From NCBI GenBank assembly GCA_009379895.1, contig WHSW01000004.1, positions 1 to 55,234 on the forward strand: DNA of 55,234 nt, written 5' to 3'. A program made the translations under genes and the position numbers. This document shows positions 35,426-44,132 of this stretch, in pieces (position 1 is the stretch's first letter; each line of letters begins with the position of its first letter). A model generated the notes under the pieces. It was given only the letters and a program-made list of their open reading frames with translations, was not told the origin of the DNA and made no database searches. Origin of the DNA: Solirubrobacterales bacterium. Its GTDB lineage: Bacteria; Actinomycetota; Thermoleophilia; Solirubrobacterales; 70-9.

Positions 35426-35989
35426 TCAGTCGTCGATCGGCAGCGCTTCGGGCGGCGGCAGGCCGAGCTCGATCTGGCGGGCGACGACCGGGCAGGCGAC
35501 CCGCCGGCAGCGCCCCATGTCGCAGAGGCGGCAGATCGTCGTACCGGGCGAATCCGACATCCGCGCCAGCGCCCGCTCGAGCACCTCCGCGAGCGTGCTC
35601 GCCTCGGCGGGGGAGAGCTCGGGGAGCGCTTCGGCCAGGACTCGCCGGCGGAGCTCGAGAATCCGGCGAGCCCGGCGCCGTCCGGCCGATGTCGTGCTCA
35701 ACGCGACCGCTGGTCCGCGGCCGGCGGCGCGCCGTTCGACCAGCCCGTCGGCGACCAGCCGGTCGACGACCCGGACGGCCGCGGGCTGCGAGAGGCCGAC
35801 CGCCCGCCGCAGGTCCTCGACCGTGCGATCGGGGAACTGGGCGATCGTCACCAGGGCGCCCGCGGCGGCGCCACTGTGGCCGACCGCGCCCTCGGCCTCG
35901 CCGCGGATCCGGTCGGCGACCGCGAGCGCGAACGCCCCCAGCAGGTTGTCGCGGCGGGCGGCTTGGGGATCTCGGCGGGCGGCTTGCAC
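35426..35989 (-). CDS. MarR-family regulator with C-terminal cysteine cluster
   Basis: A 187-residue regulator. The winged helix is visible in TIAQFPDRTVEDLRRAVGLSQPAAVRVVDRLVADGLVERR. After the dimer helices a C-terminal knuckle CRLCDMGRCRRVACPV (CX2C-X4-C-X4-C) is added, which looks able to bind zinc or an iron-sulfur cluster. This type of tail is known from a subset of MarR proteins, so it may sense redox state or metal. GTG at 35989. It diverges from an NmrA-like gene; a perfect palindrome lies between them. Confidence 0.85.
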   Translation of the reverse strand: MQAARRDPQAARRDNLLGAFALAVADRIRGEAEGAVGHSGAAAGALVTIAQFPDRTVEDLRRAVGLSQPAAVRVVDRLVADGLVERRAAGRGPAVALSTTSAGRRRARRILELRRRVLAEALPELSPAEASTLAEVLERALARMSDSPGTTICRLCDMGRCRRVACPVVARQIELGLPPPEALPIDD

Positions 35990-35998
35990 GGCGTTGAT

Positions 35999-36055
35999 TA
36001 TGCGTGGTGCATGCTTCTGTCGCGTCTGTTACGGTCTTGTATGCAAGCTGCATAC
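35999..36055. promoter_or_regulatory. MarR operator region with perfect GTATGCA palindrome
   Basis: GTATGCA-agc-TGCATAC (36039-36055) is a perfect 7-bp inverted repeat, and a looser copy (TATGC-gtg-GTGCATG) is at 35999-36014 right beside the MarR start. Both lie in the 87-bp gap between the divergent MarR and NmrA-like genes. The two sites suggest cooperative autoregulation and control of the NmrA-like gene. Confidence 0.75.
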
Positions 36056-36076
36056 TAGGGGGATCGGAGGTTGACG

Positions 36077-36928
36077 ATGATCCTTGTCACGGGCGCAAGG
36101 GGCAATGTGGGAAGCGAGCTGGTCCGGACGTTGCTCGCGCAGGGCGAGCGGGTGCGGGCGCTCGTCCGGCGCGAAGCCGATCGGGCGGGGCTGCCCGAGG
36201 GCGCCGAGGGCGTGGTCGGAGACCTCAACGAGCCCGCGAGCCTCTCCGCCGCGCTGGAGGGCGCAAGCGCCGCCCACCTGCTCAGCGGGTACGCCGACAT
36301 GCCGGGGCTGATGGCTCAGATCCGGCGGGCGGGCGTCGAGCGGGTTGTCCTGCAGTCCAGCAGCGCGGTCCCCGGCGGCGACATGGACAACGCCGTCGCC
36401 CGGTACCACATCCTCTCCGAGCGGGCGGTGCGCGAGTCGGGCGTTCCGTGGACCTTCCTGCAGCCGAACAGCTTCATGACCAACACGTTGGACTGGGTGG
36501 CGCAGCTGCGCGACGGCAACACGATCACCGCGCCGTTCGCGGGCGTGCGAGTTGCGGCCATCGACCCCGCCGACGTCGCGGCGGTCGCGTCGCGGGCGCT
36601 GGCCTCCGGCGCGCACGAGGGGCGCACGTACCGGCTCAGCGGTCCCGAGTCGCTCGCACCGGCCGATCGGGCGGCGATCCTCGCCGAGGTCCTCGGCCGC
36701 GACCTGCGCTTCGAGGCGCAGTCGGACGCCGACGCCAGGGCCGAGATGAGCGCGTCGATGCCCTCCGAGTACGTGGACGCGTTCTTCAGCTTCTTCGTCG
36801 ACGGCAAGCTCGACGAGTCCGAGGTGCTGCCCACGGTGCGCGAGGTGACCGGTGCCGAGCCCGGCTCGTTCGAGCGGTGGGCGCGCGCCCATGCTGGGGC
36901 CTACGAGGAGGCGACGCCGGCGGCGTAG
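36077..36928 (+). CDS. NmrA-like NAD(P)-binding protein (atypical SDR)
   Basis: A 283-residue Rossmann-fold protein. The dinucleotide site is MILVTGARGNVGSELVRTLL, with Arg-rich ALVRREADRAGL after beta-2 favouring NADP(H). Further conserved pieces are RVVLQSSSAVPGG and WTFLQPNSFMTN, the NmrA/QOR2-like region. ATG at 36077 lies 6 bp after GGAGG; a TTG at 36071 abuts the ribosome site and is unlikely. Homologues such as QorB act as quinone reductases or redox sensors. Regulation by the divergent Cys-cluster MarR protein would fit a redox role. Confidence 0.87.
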   Translation: MILVTGARGNVGSELVRTLLAQGERVRALVRREADRAGLPEGAEGVVGDLNEPASLSAALEGASAAHLLSGYADMPGLMAQIRRAGVERVVLQSSSAVPGGDMDNAVARYHILSERAVRESGVPWTFLQPNSFMTNTLDWVAQLRDGNTITAPFAGVRVAAIDPADVAAVASRALASGAHEGRTYRLSGPESLAPADRAAILAEVLGRDLRFEAQSDADARAEMSASMPSEYVDAFFSFFVDGKLDESEVLPTVREVTGAEPGSFERWARAHAGAYEEATPAA

Positions 36929-36964
36929 GCGCTGCGCGAACCGCCCGGCGCCGCGGCGCCAGCG

Positions 36965-37216
36965 TCAGCGCTCGAGCCGGGTGCCGTCGTAGAGCTTGCG
37001 GACCACGACCGTCCCCCGCGGCGCGGCCTCGACGCAGAGCTCGCAGAGCACGCACTCGTCGAGGTTCTCGCGCGCGATCTCGACCGTTCCACCCGCGGCG
37101 GCGAAGATGTCGACCGGGCAGACCTCCTCGAGCTTGCGCGCCAGCTCGGGATCCGAGGCGGCCGCGCCGGAGACCTCGACGTCGATGAAGGTGCCGTGCA
37201 TGGCCTCGGGACTCAC
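36965..37216 (-). CDS. single-cluster [4Fe-4S] ferredoxin-like protein coupled to sucD-like gene
   Basis: An 83-residue ferredoxin-fold protein. Cys33 in EEVCPVDIF and Cys55, Cys58 and Cys61 in DECVLCELCVEAAP supply four ligands for one [4Fe-4S] cluster; the second-cluster cysteine after CVEAA is missing, as in FixX-type proteins. GTG at 37216 overlaps the stop of the ligase alpha gene by 4 bases (GTGA), so translation is coupled; an ATG 5 codons later is an alternative. It is the last gene of a three-gene operon with a CoA ligase, an unusual partner for a ferredoxin. Confidence 0.85.
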   Translation of the reverse strand: MSPEAMHGTFIDVEVSGAAASDPELARKLEEVCPVDIFAAAGGTVEIARENLDECVLCELCVEAAPRGTVVVRKLYDGTRLER

Positions 37217-38130
37217 GCCGCGGCCCCCAGCTTCTGCTTGACGGCCGCGGGGATCTCGTCGATGCGCTCGACGACCGGGATGCCGGCCGCCTCGAGGCGG
37301 GCGATCTTCTCGGTCGCCGAGTCCTCCTTGCCCTCGACGATCGTCCCCGCGTGGCCGAAGCTCATCCCCTGCATCTCCTCGTCGTCCATGAACCGGCCGG
37401 CCATGAAGGCGACGATCGGCAGCTCGGAGCCGGCCCGCTCGCGCCAGTCGACCAGCTCGGCCTCCATCCGCCCACCAGGCTCGGTGTAGATCACGATCGC
37501 CTCGGTCTGCTCGTCGGCGTCGAAGAGCGGCATCAGCTCGGCGTAGGTCGAGCCGATGATCGCGTCGCCGCCGATCGAGACCGCGGTCGAGACCCCGAGC
37601 CCGGCGGCGGTCAGGGTCGAGGAGATCTCGGTCGTCATCCCGCCCGAGCGCGACATGACGCCCACCGGCCCGGGCGCGTAGGCCTTGGCGGCGTCGCGGG
37701 CGGGGCCGCCGATGCCGCCCATCTTGGCGACCCCCGGCACGATCACCCCGAGGCAGTTGGGGCCGATGATCCTCGCGCCGCGCTCGTTCGCGAGCTCGAC
37801 CATCTGGGCGACGTCGGCGCGCGGGATGCGCTCGGTGACCACCACGATCAGCCCGATGCCGTTCTCGATCGCCTCCAGCACGGCGTCCTTGGTGAAGGCG
37901 GGGGGGACGGTCACCACGGCGCCGTCGGGCGCCGACCCGTGGTGCTCGACGACCTGCTCGACGGTGTCGAACACGGGCACGCCGTGCACCTCGCGGCCCT
38001 TGCGCCCCGGGGTCACCCCGCCGACGATCGCCGACCCGAAGTCGAGGCACTCGCGGGTCAGGTTGACCGCTTCGCGCCCGGTGATCCCCTGGACGATGAA
38101 GGTGAAGTCCTCGTGCAGCAGGACGCTCAC
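37213..38130 (-). CDS. succinyl-CoA ligase-like alpha subunit (ADP-forming)
   Basis: A 305-residue CoA-binding/ligase subunit. It begins with the expected SVLLHEDFTFIVQGITGREA, the CoA-binding Rossmann domain. NCLGVIVPG and GPVGVMSRSGGMTTEISSTL follow, and the phosphorylated histidine lies in SFGHAGTIVEG. This is the full SucD length. GTG at 38130 has a GAGGGGAG site upstream. Substrate may be succinate or, by analogy with MtkB, malate; the sequence does not decide. It lies 79 bp after the beta subunit gene and overlaps the ferredoxin gene. Confidence 0.85.
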   Translation of the reverse strand: MSVLLHEDFTFIVQGITGREAVNLTRECLDFGSAIVGGVTPGRKGREVHGVPVFDTVEQVVEHHGSAPDGAVVTVPPAFTKDAVLEAIENGIGLIVVVTERIPRADVAQMVELANERGARIIGPNCLGVIVPGVAKMGGIGGPARDAAKAYAPGPVGVMSRSGGMTTEISSTLTAAGLGVSTAVSIGGDAIIGSTYAELMPLFDADEQTEAIVIYTEPGGRMEAELVDWRERAGSELPIVAFMAGRFMDDEEMQGMSFGHAGTIVEGKEDSATEKIARLEAAGIPVVERIDEIPAAVKQKLGAAA

Positions 38131-38209
38131 CGGGGGGCTCCCCTCGATCGTCCGGGGCGAGTTGTGCTCGCATACCGGTGACAAGTCGCCCCGCGGCCGC
38201 GCCACGCCC

Positions 38210-39433
38210 TCACTGTGAGCCCGTCCGGTCGCCCTGCACCCTGGCCACCGCGCGCCCGGCCGCCTCCCACATGCTCACCGAGCGATCGCAGTACTCGACC
38301 CCGTAGCGGTCGAGGATCCTGTAGCCCTCCTCCTCCCAGGCGCCCGGGATGCGGAAGATCGCGATCGTCTCGGCCGGGTCCTTGCCGAGCTCCAGGCAGG
38401 CCTTGATCACGCCGCGCGCGACGATGTCGACCCGGGTGTTGGAGACGATCGACATCATCACCGCGATCTTCTCGACCCCGTCCTTGCGCAGGACCTCGAT
38501 CGCCAGGCCCTTCGACTTCGCCACCGAGGGGTTGCCGCCGATCTCGGCGTAGTTGGCGGGTCTGCCGCCCTGGCTGCGGACGGCGTCGGTGAGCGTCAGC
38601 GAGCCGCCGCCGGCACCGATCACCAGGCCCAGGTCGCCGTGGAAGCCGTGATCCTTGCCCTGGATCACGCCGCGGTGGTCGGCGGCGTCGATCGCCTTCA
38701 CGTTGCGCTCGAACTCCGAGGGCTCATAGAGCTCGCGCGGCTCGTCTAGATCGACGCCGATCTCGTGCAGCATCGGCTTGTGGCGCCCGACCGCCTCGTC
38801 CTCCATCTCCATGTGGGCGTCGAGGGCGACGAATGAGCCGTCGGCAAGGCGCGCCAGCGGGTTGATCTCGGCGAGGGTCATGTCGTAGTCGCGCTGCAGG
38901 CGTGCGAGACGGGCCAGCACAGCGCTGGCGCGGTTGAGCGCGGAGCCGGTCATCCCGCAGCGGGCGACGGCCTGCTTGGCCTCGAAGTCGGCGATCGGGT
39001 GCAGGTTCGAGAGGTGACCGCGGCCGACGTGGTCGGGATGCTCGGCGGCGACCTGCTCGATGTCGATCCCGCCCATGTCGCTGAACAGCATCATCGGGCG
39101 CTTCGCGCGACCGTCCCAGAGCACCGCGGCGTAGTACTCCTGCTCGATCTCGGCCTTCGGGTCGACGAGCACGCCGACCGGCACGTGGCCGCCGATCTCG
39201 AGCTCGAGGATCTCGGCCGCGTCGGCCTCGGCCTGCTCGGGGGAGTCGGCGAACCTGACGCCCCCGGCCTTCATCCGCCCGCCGGTCAGCACCTGCGACT
39301 TGATCACGGTCGGCCCGCCGATCCGCTCGGCGGCCTGGCCCGCCTCGGCGGCGGTCGTGGCGAAGCCGTAGTCGGTGACCGGGATCCCGGCCCGCTCGAC
39401 GATCCGGCGTGATTCGTACTCGTAGAAGCGCAT
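38210..39433 (-). CDS. succinyl-CoA ligase-like beta subunit (ATP-grasp)
   Basis: A 407-residue ATP-grasp subunit. The N-terminus (MRFYEYESRRIVERAGIPV) carries VIKSQVLTGGRMKAGGVRF for ATP binding and the metal-site region TLAEINPLARLADGSFVALDAHMEMED. The C-terminal CoA-ligase domain includes GLVIGAGGGSLTLTDAVRSQGGRPANYAEIGGNP, with a GAGGGS loop where canonical SucC has NGAGLAM, and MMSIVSNTRVDIVARGV. These departures suggest a paralogue: it may be a malate thiokinase or another acyl-CoA ligase. ATG at 39433. First gene of the operon with the alpha subunit and the ferredoxin. Confidence 0.83.
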   Translation of the reverse strand: MRFYEYESRRIVERAGIPVTDYGFATTAAEAGQAAERIGGPTVIKSQVLTGGRMKAGGVRFADSPEQAEADAAEILELEIGGHVPVGVLVDPKAEIEQEYYAAVLWDGRAKRPMMLFSDMGGIDIEQVAAEHPDHVGRGHLSNLHPIADFEAKQAVARCGMTGSALNRASAVLARLARLQRDYDMTLAEINPLARLADGSFVALDAHMEMEDEAVGRHKPMLHEIGVDLDEPRELYEPSEFERNVKAIDAADHRGVIQGKDHGFHGDLGLVIGAGGGSLTLTDAVRSQGGRPANYAEIGGNPSVAKSKGLAIEVLRKDGVEKIAVMMSIVSNTRVDIVARGVIKACLELGKDPAETIAIFRIPGAWEEEGYRILDRYGVEYCDRSVSMWEAAGRAVARVQGDRTGSQ

Positions 39434-39497
39434 TGCTCGCGGCGCGGAACCCTACCCATTGAACCCTCGACGGTGCCCGCACTAGGCTCAGACCGTG

Positions 39498-39935
39498 ATG
39501 CCGAGCGAGGCGCGCGAAACGGAGGTCGTCGTGGTCGGCGCGGGGCTCGCGGGGCTCGCCGCGGCGCGCGAGCTACGACGCTCGGGCCGCGACGTGATCG
39601 TGCTCGAGGCGCGCGACCGGGTCGGCGGGCGGACGCTCAACGAGCCGATCGGCGACGGCAAGGTGCTCGAGATCGGGGCCCAGTGGGTGGGGCCGACCCA
39701 GGACCGGATCCTCGGCCTGATCGACGAGCTCGGGCTCGAGACCTTCCCCACGCATGCGGCCGGGGCAAGCATCTTCGAGCGCCGCGGCCGAGGCGCTGGG
39801 CGCACTCGAGGGGTCGGCGCCGGTCGGCGGGTGAGCGCCGGCTTGCACCCTCCGCCGGCCCGCCGGATCGGGCCCGGCATTCGAGTTTTGCTCCTCGATC
39901 GCCACTGGACCGATGCCCGGGATGTGCGAGGCTAA
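39498..39935 (+). pseudogene. flavin amine oxidase, N-terminal fragment
   Basis: The first ~95 codons encode a convincing FAD-binding N-terminus of a monoamine-oxidase-type enzyme: EVVVVGAGLAGLAAARELRRSG, VIVLEARDRVGGRT and GAQWVGPTQDRILGLIDELGL. After THAAGASIFERR (about base 39785) family similarity ends, and the frame continues for about 50 Arg/Gly-rich residues to a stop. A real enzyme needs some 350 more residues. It is therefore a truncated remnant, probably deletion-derived, between the ligase operon and pckG. ATG at 39498; a GTG directly before it is equally possible. Confidence 0.8.
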
Positions 39936-40050
39936 AAGCGCGCTGTGAACGAGCTGTGACCCCACGGCGCCCAGGTTTACGAGACAATCGCGCCTCAAAT
40001 TCCCGGTCAGCCGGGCAAACCGAGCGCCCCCGAGCGCCACGAGAGAGGAG

Positions 40051-41874
40051 TTGAGCCACAACTTGAGCGAGACCACGGCCACCGCGGAGGCCCTGACCAA
40101 GAACCCGAAGCTGATCTCGTGGGTGGAGGAGATCGCCGAGCTGACCCAGCCCGACTCGATCCACTGGTGCGACGGCTCGGCCGAGGAGTACGACACCCTC
40201 TGTCGCGAGCTGGTCGAAGCCGGCACCTTCGAACGTCTCTCCGACGCCAAGCGGCCGAACTCGTATCTGTCTCGCTCCGACCCGGCCGACGTCGCCCGGG
40301 TCGAGGACCGCACCTTCATCTGCGCCGAGACCGCCGAGCAGGCGGGGCCGACCAACAACTGGCGCGAGCCCGAGGGCATGCGCGCGGAGCTCGAGGGCCT
40401 GTTCCGGGGCTCGATGCGGGGCCGAACCATGTACGTGGTCCCGTTCTCGATGGGGCCGCTGGGCTTGCACATCTCCCACATCGGCGTCCAGCTCACCGAT
40501 TCGGCCTACGTCGCGACCTCGATGCGGATCATGACCCGGATGGGAGCCGGCGCGCTCAACGCGCTCGGGGAGAAGGGCGAGTTCGTGCCCTGCGTGCACT
40601 CGGTCGGCGCCCCGCTGGCCGAGGGCGAGCGCGACGTGCCGTGGCCGTGCGACGCGGAGAACAAGTACATCGTCCACTTCCCCGAGACGCGCGAGATCTG
40701 GTCCTACGGGTCGGGCTACGGGGGCAACGCGCTGCTCGGCAAGAAGTGCTTCGCGCTGCGCATCGCGTCGGTCATGGCGCGCGACGAGGGCTGGATGGCC
40801 GAGCACATGCTGATCCTCAAGCTGACCTCGCCCGAGGGCGCGGTCAAGTACGTGAGCGGCGCCTTTCCCTCGGCCTGCGGGAAGACCAACCTCGCGATGC
40901 TGATCCCGACGCTCGAGGGCTGGACCGTCGAGACCGTCGGCGACGACATCGCCTGGATGAAGTTCGGCGACGACGGGCGGCTGCGCGCCGTCAACCCGGA
41001 GGCGGGCTTCTTCGGCGTCGCCCCCAACACCAGCCACAAGACGAACCCGAACGCGATGGACACGGTCGAGCGCAACACGATCTTCACCAACTGCGCGCGC
41101 ACGGACGACGGCGACATCTGGTGGGAGGGGATGACCGGCGAGCCGCCGGCGCACGCGATCGACTGGAAGGGCAATGACTGGACGCCCGACTCCGAGGAGC
41201 CCGCGGCGCACCCGAACGCGCGCTTCACCACGCCGGCCGCGCAGTGCCCGTCGATCGCCCCGGAGTGGGAGGACCCGGCCGGGGTGCCGATCTCGGCCAT
41301 CCTCTTCGGCGGCCGCCGGGCGACCAACGTGCCGCTCGTGACCGAGGCGTTCGACTGGGAGCACGGCGTCTTCCTCGGGGCGACGATGTCCTCCGAGACG
41401 ACCGCCGCCGCAGCCGGGGAGGTCGGCAAGCTGCGCTTCGACCCGATGGCCATGCTCCCGTTCTGCGGCTACAACATGGCCTCCTATTTCGAGCACTGGC
41501 TGGGGCTCGGACGCGAGCACCCGAACCGCATGCCCCGGATCTTCCTCGTCAACTGGTTTCGCAAGGACGAGAACGGCAAGTTCATCTGGCCCGGCTTCGG
41601 CGAGAACAGCCGCGTGCTGGAGTGGATCTGTCGCCGCTGTGACGGCGAGGGCGAGACGGTCGAGACGCCGATCGGGCTGGTGCCCGCCGAGGGCCAGCTC
41701 CAGCTCGAGGGGGTCGAGGTCTCGGCGGATCAGATGCGCGAGCTGCTCACCGTCGACGCCGACCAGGTCCGCGCCCAGCTGCCCCAGGCCGAGGAGTTCC
41801 TGAGCCAGTTCGGCGACGGGCTGCCGGAGGAGATCGGCCGCCAGCTCGAGGCCCTGCGCGAGCGCCTCGGGTAA
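40051..41874 (+). CDS. pckG: phosphoenolpyruvate carboxykinase (GTP)
   Basis: A 607-residue enzyme converting oxaloacetate and GTP to PEP, GDP and CO2, the entry to gluconeogenesis. The P-loop/kinase-1 region is [12 protein letters not shown] with the reactive Cys276, Lys278 and Thr279. Substrate motifs include [29 protein letters not shown] and [12 protein letters not shown], and guanine-ring contacts [14 protein letters not shown]. Length is typical of the GTP class (about 600-620). The start is TTG at 40051, adjacent to GAGAGGAG, or TTG at 40063, 12 bp from it; both are imperfect. Expected to be induced with acetate or other gluconeogenic carbon. Confidence 0.95.
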   Translation: MSHNLSETTATAEALTKNPKLISWVEEIAELTQPDSIHWCDGSAEEYDTLCRELVEAGTFERLSDAKRPNSYLSRSDPADVARVEDRTFICAETAEQAGPTNNWREPEGMRAELEGLFRGSMRGRTMYVVPFSMGPLGLHISHIGVQLTDSAYVATSMRIMTRMGAGALNALGEKGEFVPCVHSVGAPLAEGERDVPWPCDAENKYIVHFPETREIWSYGSGYGGNALLGKKCFALRIASVMARDEGWMAEHMLILKLTSPEGAVKYVSGAFPSACGKTNLAMLIPTLEGWTVETVGDDIAWMKFGDDGRLRAVNPEAGFFGVAPNTSHKTNPNAMDTVERNTIFTNCARTDDGDIWWEGMTGEPPAHAIDWKGNDWTPDSEEPAAHPNARFTTPAAQCPSIAPEWEDPAGVPISAILFGGRRATNVPLVTEAFDWEHGVFLGATMSSETTAAAAGEVGKLRFDPMAMLPFCGYNMASYFEHWLGLGREHPNRMPRIFLVNWFRKDENGKFIWPGFGENSRVLEWICRRCDGEGETVETPIGLVPAEGQLQLEGVEVSADQMRELLTVDADQVRAQLPQAEEFLSQFGDGLPEEIGRQLEALRERLG

Positions 41875-41884
41875 CAGGGCCGCG

Positions 41885-42997
41885 TCAGCCCGGTTCGCGC
41901 CAGCCGCGCCGAGCGAGCTCGGTGAAGACGCCGGCGCACTCGACCACCTGGCGGGCGTCGATGTGCTCCTCGGGCGTGTGTGCCGTGTCGAAGCCCCCGG
42001 GGCCGAAGACGACGACCTCGGCCCCGGCGAAGGCATGGAAGTTGTGGGCGTCGGTCCAGGCCGGCACCCCGATCGGCTCCGACCCGCGGCCGACCACCTG
42101 CCTGCACGCGGCATCGAGGCCTTCGACGACGCGCGAGGCGGCGGGCGTCTCGATCGGCGCGGTGACCTCGATCAGCTCGACGTATGCGAAGTGGTCGAGC
42201 GCGAGCCGCTCGAGCGCCGCGAGCGTGCGCTCGACGCTCTGCCCCGGAACCAGCCGGATGCCGAGCTTGAAGCTGCAGCGATCGGGGATCGTGTTGAACT
42301 CCGTGCCCGCGCCGATCGTGCTCACCTCGGCGGAGGAGGCACCGAGCAATGCGTGGCTGTGGCGCGCCAGCTCGAGGCTCGGCAGCGCGTTGATCATCGC
42401 CACGGCGCGGTCGATCGCGTTCACGCCGAGGTCGGCTCTGGCGCCGTGGGCGGACTCGCCGCCCACGTGGACGATCCCCTCGATGTCGCCGATCTCGGCG
42501 GTCCCCGTGTTCAGCTCGGTGGCCTCGAGCGCGATCGCGTAGCGCGGGCGCAGCTCGAGCGCGAGCGCGCGCGAGCCCGAGCCGCCACGCTCCTCGTCGA
42601 CCGGCAGCGCGAAGGTGACGCCGAGCCGCGCCAGGTCGTCACCGCCGCGGCGCAGCTCGCGGGCGGCGAGCAGGCAGGCGACCACCCCGCCCTTGTCGTC
42701 GACGGCGCCGAGGCCGTGGACGATCGTCCCCTCGACCCGCGCTCGCGCCGGCCAGGGGGCGTCGACCGTGTCGAGGTGAGCGGCGATCGCCAGCGCCGGG
42801 TCCGGTGGGCCGACGACGAGGCTGTCCCGGCCGGTCTCGCTGCCGACGCGCCGGCAGTCCAGCTCCCATTCGGCGCACAGCTGCTCGACCCGCTCGACGA
42901 TCCGCCCCTCGGCCCCGGAGGGGGAGGGGACGTCGATCAGCTCGGCGAGCAGCGCCGCCGCCTCGTCGACCGCCTCGGGCGCCGGCGCGCGGGTCAA
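41885..42997 (-). CDS. M20 metallopeptidase (ArgE/DapE/LysK type)
   Basis: A 370-residue zinc-dependent amidohydrolase. The first metal His-Asp pair is in AIAAHLDTVDAP, the bridging Asp in GLGAVDDKGGVVA, the catalytic Glu in PVDEERGGSGS and a C-terminal metal His in GFDTAHTPEEHID; the dimerisation domain lies between. The pattern resembles LysK/ArgE-like deacetylases, acting on an N-acyl amino acid or short peptide. TTG at 42997 overlaps the solute-binding-protein stop by 4 bases (TTGA), indicating translational coupling. It ends 10 bp from the convergent pckG stop. Confidence 0.87.
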   Translation of the reverse strand: MTRAPAPEAVDEAAALLAELIDVPSPSGAEGRIVERVEQLCAEWELDCRRVGSETGRDSLVVGPPDPALAIAAHLDTVDAPWPARARVEGTIVHGLGAVDDKGGVVACLLAARELRRGGDDLARLGVTFALPVDEERGGSGSRALALELRPRYAIALEATELNTGTAEIGDIEGIVHVGGESAHGARADLGVNAIDRAVAMINALPSLELARHSHALLGASSAEVSTIGAGTEFNTIPDRCSFKLGIRLVPGQSVERTLAALERLALDHFAYVELIEVTAPIETPAASRVVEGLDAACRQVVGRGSEPIGVPAWTDAHNFHAFAGAEVVVFGPGGFDTAHTPEEHIDARQVVECAGVFTELARRGWREPG

Positions 42998-44085
42998 GCC
43001 CCGGATTTCACTTCCCGCCAGGCGCGCTCCCAGGTCTGCCAGTTGTCCGGCTGCACCTCGGGGATCACGCCCTCGAGGGACCTGGGGTCGGCGGTGTAGC
43101 GGAGCTTCTTCGGCACCCGCGAGATCGTGTCCAGGTTGACCATCGTCAGCCCCGCCTCGGCGATCACCTTCTGGCCTGCGGCGGAGACGAAGTAGTTCAT
43201 CAGCTTGTAGGCGGCGTCGACGTTCTCGGCGTCCGAGGTGATCGCGAGCCCGCAGACCCAGGCCATCGCGCCTTCCTTGGGCGCGACCCACTTGACCGGC
43301 TCACCGTCTTCCTGGAGCGCGGCGGCGGTGCCGCGGCCACCATCGGAGATCACGATCTCGCCGGCCTTGAACAGGTTCTGCTTGTCGGCGTCGGACTCGA
43401 TCAGGCTGCGGAACTGGTCGCGGTGGTCGATCAAGTAGTCCTTCGCCTGCTCGACCTGTTCGTCGGTCATCGACATGGGATCGTCGAACCCGAGCGCCAT
43501 CCCGGCCTCGGCGATCGGGGTCAGCCAGGTGCCGCCGTCGATCGAGACGCGGCCGCTGTAGGCCGGGTCGAAGAGGTCGGCCCACGAGTCCGGGGCCTCG
43601 TCGATCTCCTCGGTGTTGTAGATGATCCCCTGGGGGCCGGCCGCGATCGGGACGAAGTTGACCAGGCCGTCCGGGCGCAGGATCCCCTCGTCGTCGCGAA
43701 ACGCGAGCCTGTCCCAGTTCTTGATTCCGTCGGGGTCGATTGGGCGCAGCAGGTCGCGCTCGATGAGCGGCTGATACTCGTCCGCGCAGGGCTGGACGAT
43801 GTCGGTCTCGAACCCACCCGCGATCTTCGCGGCGCCGGATTGGACGCTGTTGAAGGTCGCCGTCTTGAGGTCGAGGTCGGGGTTCTGCCTGCGGAACGGG
43901 CCGAGCAAGGCGTCGCTCGCGGTGTCGCCGTAGGTGAGGGTGCGCAGGGTCCCGGTCGCGGCCTGGTCGGGCTCGGCCGGCGCCGTCGCGGGGGCGTCGT
44001 TCCCGTTCCCGCTCCCGCAGCCCCACAGGCCGCCCGCCGCGATCGAAAACGCCGCCGCCGCGCCCCACAACCTCAGGTTTCGCAT
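42994..44085 (-). CDS. lipoprotein solute-binding protein, PotD-like (spermidine/putrescine-type)
   Basis: A 363-residue periplasmic-type binding protein. The lipobox LWGC places the lipidated cysteine at residue 23; an N-terminal MRN basic segment and hydrophobic h-region precede it. The ligand-binding fold of the PotD/PotF group is seen in TLRTLTYGDTAS, DIVQPCADEYQPLIERDLLRP, LVNFVPIAAGPQGIIYNTEEI, and the C-lobe GMALGFDDPMSMTDEQVEQAKDYL. No ABC permease or ATPase gene is nearby, so it is an orphan. It is translationally coupled to the M20 peptidase. The Gly/Asp/Ala-rich linker after the lipobox acts as a tether. Confidence 0.87.
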   Translation of the reverse strand: MRNLRLWGAAAAFSIAAGGLWGCGSGNGNDAPATAPAEPDQAATGTLRTLTYGDTASDALLGPFRRQNPDLDLKTATFNSVQSGAAKIAGGFETDIVQPCADEYQPLIERDLLRPIDPDGIKNWDRLAFRDDEGILRPDGLVNFVPIAAGPQGIIYNTEEIDEAPDSWADLFDPAYSGRVSIDGGTWLTPIAEAGMALGFDDPMSMTDEQVEQAKDYLIDHRDQFRSLIESDADKQNLFKAGEIVISDGGRGTAAALQEDGEPVKWVAPKEGAMAWVCGLAITSDAENVDAAYKLMNYFVSAAGQKVIAEAGLTMVNLDTISRVPKKLRYTADPRSLEGVIPEVQPDNWQTWERAWREVKSGA

Positions 44086-44132
44086 TCGCCTCGGCCTCCC
44101 GTCCCGCTGCCCGACCCCCCGGGCAGGCAGAA

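Noticed and set aside
39637-42114. Minus-strand open frame opposite pckG
   Set aside because: It is an antisense shadow of the clearly real PEP carboxykinase gene and has no recognisable protein family.
42994-44085. A complete spermidine/putrescine ABC importer
   Set aside because: Only the binding protein is present; neither permease nor ATPase motifs occur nearby.
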